Positions 59,312-64,000 of a stretch of 64,000 bases of DNA are shown piece by piece (the stretch's first letter is position 1; every line of letters starts with the position of its first letter). Below the pieces are notes generated by a model. That model had not been told where the DNA came from. It saw nothing but the letters and a program-made list of their open reading frames with translations, and did not search any database. The DNA lies in contig NZ_JAKWJU010000002.1 of the NCBI RefSeq assembly GCF_022524345.1, positions 4,936,501 to 5,000,500 of the forward strand, read 5' to 3'. Origin of the DNA: Streptomyces marispadix (GTDB taxonomy: Bacteria; Actinomycetota; Actinomycetes; Streptomycetales; Streptomycetaceae). The position numbers and the translations under genes are program-made.

Positions 59312-59568
59312 GGCACTGAGGACTCGTCAAGTCATCGCAGTTTTCCCACTGTTGTGTGCCCGTCACAGGTGTCCCAGGCGTTTGCGCCCGGGTATGCACT
59401 CAGAAGCCGCACTGTCATCGGCAGTTGTGCGTGAACGGGGCCGGATCAGCCGGGTCGTACACAGCCAACCCGGGCCGATCGCTGCCCTGGAGGCGGTGTG
59501 CGGCCTACTGTTGATGTGTGTGCCTGGTTTGGGGAAGCAGGCACGGACGGTACGGCGGAGGGACGGGC

Positions 59569-61857
59569 ATGCAGGAAATTCCTGGGGGCCACGGCCCCCC
59601 GCACTCCAGCCTGCCCGACGGCACGAGCGGGAGTACGGGGTCCACGGCCGGAGCGGAGGACGCGCCGTGGGTACAGCGCCTGGCGGCGCTGCGAGTGCCC
59701 GGACTTCCACTACTCGTCGTCGTCGGGGCGGGAATCGTTCTCGGCACATGCGTCTTCCGCGTGGTGACGGACGGCAGAGCGCTCTTCCCGGACGCGGTCA
59801 CGGGCTGGTCGCTGGCGGTGCTGACCGGCGTGATCGTCGGTCATCTCGTCGCGCTCGGCCGTGACCGCTGGTGGAGCGGCACCGGCTCGGGCGCCGCGCT
59901 CACCCTGGCGATCCTCCTGCTCTACGGGTGGGCGCCCGCGGTGGTGGTGAGCCTCGCCGTCGTGGTGCTGGTGGGTGCGGTACGCCGTCACCGCTGGCGG
60001 CAGGCGGTCGTCCAGGGCGCCGTCGACATCCTCGGCATCGGGGCCGCGGCGCTGTCGCTGGCAGCCGTGGGCGTGCACCCGTCGGTCGCGCATCCCTGGC
60101 GGCCCGCCGACTGGGGCTACTTGGCGCTGCCCGAGGTCGTCATGGCGGCCTTCGCCTATCTGCTGGTCACCCGCCTCCTGCTGTGGTTCTCCCACGTTCC
60201 GCACAAGACCGGGCTGCCCACCGCGCTGCGCAGGGCCTTGCTGCGCCAGGGCCTCGTCGCCATCGCGTTGCTGGGCATATCACCGCTGATCACGGTGGTG
60301 GCCGCGTACCGGCCGATACTGCTCCCGCTGTTCGCGGTGCCGCTCATCGCTCTGGACTCCACGCTGTGGATCGCCCGCGTACGCGCCGAGGAGGCGCTGC
60401 GCGACCCGCTCACGGGACTTCCCAACAGGCAGTGGCTGCTGGAGCGCACCTGGACCGCGCTGGACGAGGCGGACCGTACCGAGGCCCGCTCCGCACTCGT
60501 CCTCATCGACCTCGACCGCTTCCGCTCCGTCAACGACACGCTCGGCCATCTCGCGGGCGACAGGCTGCTGTTGAAGATCGCGGAGCGGCTGCGCGCGGAG
60601 CTGCCGCGCGGAGCGGAGGCCGCCAGGCTCGGTGGCGACGAGTTCGCCGTGCTGCTGCCGCTGGCCGACTCCACCACCAGCGCGATGCGCGCCGCGCGCA
60701 CCCTTGTGTCCGCGCTCGGTTCGCCGCTCGACCTGGACGGGCTGACCCTGGTGCTGGAGGCGAGCGCGGGCGTCGCGGTCTTCCCTGAGCACGCCCGCGA
60801 GGCCGAGGGCCTGCTGCGCCGGGCGGACGTGGCGATGTACGAGGCCAAGCGCGACCGTACGGGCGTGGAGGTCTACGAGGCCACGCGCGACGAGAACACC
60901 CCCGACCGGCTCGGCCTGCTGGCCGATCTGCGCCGCGCCCTCGACGCCGGCGAGGTCGAGCTGCACTACCAGCCGAAGGTCGGATTCGACGGCGTCGTGG
61001 CGGGACTTGAGGCGCTGGTGCGATGGGTGCACCCGGAGCGGGGACGTGTCCCTCCGGACGAGTTCATCGCGATCGCCGAGACGTCGGGGCTGATGCCACG
61101 GCTCACCGAGTACGTGCTGGAGACGGCCCTCGCGCAGGTCTCCCGCTGGCGCTCGGACGGGCTGACGGTGCCCGTCGCCGTGAACGTCTCGCCCCGCGAC
61201 GTCCACGCGCCCGGCTTCGCGGGCGCCGTGGCGGGACGTCTCGCACGGCACGGAGTCCCCGCAGGCGCCCTCCAGTTGGAGATCACCGAGCACGTACTGC
61301 TGGAGGACCCGCACCGTGCGGCCGACACCCTGGCGGCGCTGGCAGGGCACGGCGTGAAGATGTCGCTCGACGACTTCGGCACCGGCTACTCCTCGCTCGT
61401 ACATCTGCGGCGGCTGCCGGTGAGCGAGCTGAAGATCGACCGCTCCTTCGTGGCGCGGCTCGCGGTGGACGCGGAGGACGCGGAGATCGTGCGCTGCACC
61501 GTCGATCTGGCCCATTCCCTGGGCTTGTTGGTGGTGGCCGAGGGCGTGGAGGACGACGAGACCTGGGAGCGGCTGCGGGACCTGGGCTGCGACGCGGTCC
61601 AGGGATGGCTCGTGGCGGCCGCGATGCCGCCGGACGAGACGACGGCGTGGCTGCGGGCGCGCGACGGGGTTCCGCACTCCCTGGAGCGCGCCCGTCCGCG
61701 ACCTCAACTGGAGTGCGGGCCTTCGGCGTCGACCGCCGGCTCGACCCGCTCGCACCCGGGCTCCACGGGCGGCTCCCAGCACTCCACGGGCGGGCCCTCC
61801 AAACCGACCCAGTCCCATGACGCGAACCGGCCGACGGGGTGGCAGCCGGTGCAGTAA
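59569..61857 (+). CDS. Membrane GGDEF-EAL protein (RmdB-like)
   Basis: Cyclic-di-GMP turnover protein of 762 residues. After a short tail, residues about 55-285 form a multi-helix membrane region. A GGDEF domain follows, with RLGGDEFAVLL at 355-359 intact, then an EAL domain with LEALVRW (Glu481) and the metal-site segments ITEHVLLEDP and MSLDDFGTGYSSL. Both catalytic signatures look active. The gene after ligA in S. coelicolor is, from memory, rmdB, whose product acts as a phosphodiesterase affecting development, so net c-di-GMP breakdown is likely here. ATG 59569 follows GGAGGG. The C-terminus ends in a Ser/Thr/Gly-rich tail. Confidence 0.93.
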   Translation: MQEIPGGHGPPHSSLPDGTSGSTGSTAGAEDAPWVQRLAALRVPGLPLLVVVGAGIVLGTCVFRVVTDGRALFPDAVTGWSLAVLTGVIVGHLVALGRDRWWSGTGSGAALTLAILLLYGWAPAVVVSLAVVVLVGAVRRHRWRQAVVQGAVDILGIGAAALSLAAVGVHPSVAHPWRPADWGYLALPEVVMAAFAYLLVTRLLLWFSHVPHKTGLPTALRRALLRQGLVAIALLGISPLITVVAAYRPILLPLFAVPLIALDSTLWIARVRAEEALRDPLTGLPNRQWLLERTWTALDEADRTEARSALVLIDLDRFRSVNDTLGHLAGDRLLLKIAERLRAELPRGAEAARLGGDEFAVLLPLADSTTSAMRAARTLVSALGSPLDLDGLTLVLEASAGVAVFPEHAREAEGLLRRADVAMYEAKRDRTGVEVYEATRDENTPDRLGLLADLRRALDAGEVELHYQPKVGFDGVVAGLEALVRWVHPERGRVPPDEFIAIAETSGLMPRLTEYVLETALAQVSRWRSDGLTVPVAVNVSPRDVHAPGFAGAVAGRLARHGVPAGALQLEITEHVLLEDPHRAADTLAALAGHGVKMSLDDFGTGYSSLVHLRRLPVSELKIDRSFVARLAVDAEDAEIVRCTVDLAHSLGLLVVAEGVEDDETWERLRDLGCDAVQGWLVAAAMPPDETTAWLRARDGVPHSLERARPRPQLECGPSASTAGSTRSHPGSTGGSQHSTGGPSKPTQSHDANRPTGWQPVQ

Positions 61858-62564
61858 CGGCCTTGCGGCCGTGGTGCGACGTGGGGCGGGTGCGACGTGA
61901 AGCGGGCGGCGTCCGCCCCCGGTGCGTATGGCGCCGGGGGCGCTTATGGAGCGGTTCGGGTGCGCTTCGGGTGCGTGCGTGGTGCCGGGTGCGGGCCGCT
62001 ACGGCGGCGGCACCGGGACGGCACGATTTTCGCCCGCGGCCCCACGGAGCCCGGAAGTGACCGCACGCTGCCGGGACGCAAATCGCGCTGAGTGTCCCGG
62101 AACCACCGCCTCCACGTCCCGCCCCCTCCTGCCCGCCGGCTGCTCTCCCCATCCGGCCCCACGGGCCGGTGTATCAGCGCCGCCGATGTCGGCCGGGTGC
62201 AACGCCCCCTCGCCGACGTGCAGTTGGTGCTGAGCGGGACGGCGTCGGGCACTGCGGGAAAGACGCGGGACGGCGGGAGGGGCGGGTCGTGTAGGCGTGC
62301 GTGTCCGGACACTCAAGCGTGATTTGCGGGCCACTCCCCGTGCGGTTCGAGGCCGGTATCCGTAAGTGTGGGCCGTAAATCATGCCGTCCGGACATGTGC
62401 GCCGGAACGGCCCGCCCCGCACCCGCCACGTACGGAACGCGCACACGTCGCCGTACCCCGGCGCCCATCGCGCCCACCGCCGAAAACCACCGGCGGCACG
62501 AGCCCGGTCGCGGGAGCCATAGGATTGGGGCGGAAAATCCAACACTCACCCAGAGGACCGCTGC
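61858..62564. other. Longest intergenic region, upstream of gatC
   Basis: No gene is recognised in these 707 bases; ORFs are short and do not resemble known proteins. CATAGGAT at 62518-62525 contains TAGGAT, a good Streptomyces -10 box, about 40 bases before the gatC start, though no clear -35 is seen. AGAGGA before 62565 is the gatC ribosome site. Confidence 0.5.
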
Positions 62565-62861
62565 ATGCCTGGCATCTCGCGCGAGGAGGTCGCCCACCTC
62601 GCCCGGCTGGCGCGCCTGGAGCTGAAGGACGAAGAGCTGGATCACTTCGCCGGTCAGCTCGACGACATCATCGGTGCTGTCGCCACCGTCTCAGACGTCG
62701 CCAACGAGGACGTACCGCCGACCTCCCACCCGCTGCCGCTCACCAACGTCATGCGCCCGGACGTCGTCCGTCCCGGCCTGACGCCCGAGCAGGCGCTCTC
62801 GGGCGCCCCCGCGCAGGAACAGCAGCGATTCAAGGTGCCGCAGATCCTGGGGGAGGACTGA
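62565..62861 (+). CDS. gatC: Asp-tRNA(Asn)/Glu-tRNA(Gln) amidotransferase subunit C
   Basis: Small (98-residue) subunit that holds together the GatCAB complex, which converts misacylated Glu-tRNA(Gln) and Asp-tRNA(Asn) to the correct forms. The family pattern is clear: [16 protein letters not shown], then [19 protein letters not shown] at mid-length and the C-terminal RFKVPQIL. It lies three bases before gatA in the normal gatC-gatA order. Confidence 0.97.
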   Translation: MPGISREEVAHLARLARLELKDEELDHFAGQLDDIIGAVATVSDVANEDVPPTSHPLPLTNVMRPDVVRPGLTPEQALSGAPAQEQQRFKVPQILGED

Positions 62862-62864
62862 GCG

Positions 62865-64000
62865 ATGGCCGATCTGACCAGACTGACCGCGGCCGAGACC
62901 GCGGAGAGGATCGCGAGCGGCGACGTCACCGCCGTTGAGGTCGCCGAGGCGCATCTCGCCCGTATCGACGCCGTCGACGAGAAGGTGCACGCCTTCCTGC
63001 ACGTCGACCGCGAGGGCGCGCTCGCCAAGGCCCGCGAGGTCGACGAGAAGCGTGCACGCGGCGAGCGGCTCGGCCCGCTGGCCGGCGTGCCGGTCGCGGT
63101 GAAGGACCTGTTCACCACGGAGGGCGTGCCCACGACGGTGGGTTCGAAGATCCTGGAGGGCTGGATCCCGCCGTACGACGCGACGGTGGTGCGGAAGCTG
63201 AAGGAGGCGGACGTCGTCATCCTCGGCAAGACCAACATGGACGAGTTCGCCATGGGCTCCTCCACGGAGAACAGCGCGTACGGGCCGACCGGCAACCCCT
63301 GGGACCTCACCCGCATCCCGGGCGGCTCCGGAGGCGGCTCCTCCGCGGCGATCACCGCGTACGAGGCGCCGCTGGCGATCGGCACCGACACCGGTGGTTC
63401 CATCCGCCAGCCCGCCGCCGTCACCGGCACCGTGGGCGTGAAGCCGACCTACGGCGGTGTCTCCCGCTACGGCATGGTCGCCTTCTCCTCCTCCCTCGAC
63501 CAGGCCGGGCCCTGTGCCCGCACGGTGCTCGACGCCGCGCTGCTGCACTCCGTCATCGGCGGCCACGACGAGCTGGACTCGACCTCCATCGACCAGCCCG
63601 TGCCGGACGTCGTCGCCGCCGCGCGCAACGGCGAGGTGTCGGGCCTGCGGGTCGGCGTCGTCAAGGAGTTCCGCGGCGAGGGCTACCAGGCGGGCGTGCT
63701 CCAGCGCGTCGACGAGACGGTGGAGCTGCTGCGGGAGCTGGGCGCCGAGGTCGTCGAGGTCTCCTGCCCGTCGTTCACCAAGGCGCTGGCCGCGTACTAC
63801 CTGATCGCACCCTCGGAGTGCTCCTCCAACCTCGCCCGCTTCGACGCGATGCGCTACGGGCTGCGCGTGGGCGACGACGGCACGCACTCCGCGGAGGAGG
63901 TCACGGCGCTCACCCGTGAGGCCGGGTTCGGCGACGAGGTCAAGCGCCGCGTCATGCTCGGCACTTACGCACTCAGCTCCGGCTACTACGACGCGTACTA
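62865..64000 (+). CDS. gatA: Asp-tRNA(Asn)/Glu-tRNA(Gln) amidotransferase subunit A (partial)
   Basis: Glutaminase subunit of GatCAB, an amidase-signature enzyme that releases ammonia for transamidation. The catalytic Ser-cisSer-Lys triad is visible: Lys in PVAVKDLF, and the serines in [14 protein letters not shown] and [12 protein letters not shown]. The first 378 codons are present without interruption and the gene continues beyond the window end, so roughly 110-120 residues are missing here. ATG 62865 lies three bases after the gatC stop with GGGGGAGG upstream. Confidence 0.97.
   Translation, partial: MADLTRLTAAETAERIASGDVTAVEVAEAHLARIDAVDEKVHAFLHVDREGALAKAREVDEKRARGERLGPLAGVPVAVKDLFTTEGVPTTVGSKILEGWIPPYDATVVRKLKEADVVILGKTNMDEFAMGSSTENSAYGPTGNPWDLTRIPGGSGGGSSAAITAYEAPLAIGTDTGGSIRQPAAVTGTVGVKPTYGGVSRYGMVAFSSSLDQAGPCARTVLDAALLHSVIGGHDELDSTSIDQPVPDVVAAARNGEVSGLRVGVVKEFRGEGYQAGVLQRVDETVELLRELGAEVVEVSCPSFTKALAAYYLIAPSECSSNLARFDAMRYGLRVGDDGTHSAEEVTALTREAGFGDEVKRRVMLGTYALSSGYYDAY

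Overview
The window is high-GC actinobacterial chromosome. Dense coding, GTG and ATG starts with GGAGG-type ribosome sites, a LigA with the Streptomyces-type insert, two SseB-like genes, and the block gcvT-gcvH-glyA-sdaA / oligopeptide ABC / cysteine desulfurase / mnmA / ligA / GGDEF-EAL / gatCA all point to Streptomyces or a close relative. From memory, and not checked, this gene order resembles the S. coelicolor SCO546x-SCO550x region. A fused glycine-to-betaine methyltransferase suggests a salt-tolerant, perhaps marine, strain.

Layout. 0.2-4.3 kb: L,D-transpeptidase, enoyl-CoA hydratase, a frameshifted anti-sigma-type ATPase and a lipoprotein. 4.4-9.3 kb: a sugar or sugar-acid group (GH5-like hydrolase, mannonate dehydratase, convergent orphan sugar-binding lipoprotein). 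9.8-15.8 kb, minus strand: a SAM methyltransferase, then the glycine/serine operon gcvT-gcvH-glyA-sdaA behind a tandem glycine riboswitch. 16-19 kb: P-loop kinase-like protein and two SseB-like proteins. 19.6-25.8 kb: a five-gene oligopeptide ABC operon. 26-31.6 kb: secreted SLT transglycosylase, TRIC-type channel, thioesterase, acyltransferase-3, Dps. 31.8-35.2 kb: prepilin peptidase, an HTH-Clp_N protein behind two palindromes, and a membrane protein whose frame runs on into the convergent gene. 35.5-41.6 kb: cysteine desulfurase, GPH-type transporter coupled to an S1P-lyase-like enzyme, secreted protein. 41.8-50 kb: frameshifted penicillin-acylase homologue, amidase, mnmA, MreB-like protein and the betaine synthase. 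50.2-55.1 kb: frameshifted RCK-2TM-RCK ion-transport protein, LOG-like protein, DrrAB-like ABC exporter. 55.3-64 kb: SDR, MetE-like protein, ligA, GGDEF-EAL protein, gatC and the start of gatA, which runs off the end.

How the genes connect. Glycine is a recurring theme. The riboswitch operon cleaves glycine, interconverts it with serine and deaminates serine. SseB-like proteins, a family named for serine sensitivity, lie next to it. The betaine synthase about 33 kb away consumes glycine and SAM.

Three genes are interrupted by single-base shifts (anti-sigma ATPase, penicillin acylase, RCK protein). A fourth, the DrrB-like permease, has a likely N-terminal shift, and a fifth, the 35.2 kb membrane protein, seems to have lost its stop. 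Most sit in G/C runs, so sequencing error is as likely as real decay. The best candidates for new biology are the apparent ATT start of the betaine synthase, the palindrome pair before the HTH-Clp_N gene, and tandem repeats that begin at or just after stop codons. I saw no rRNA, tRNA, CRISPR array, insertion sequence or biosynthetic gene cluster.
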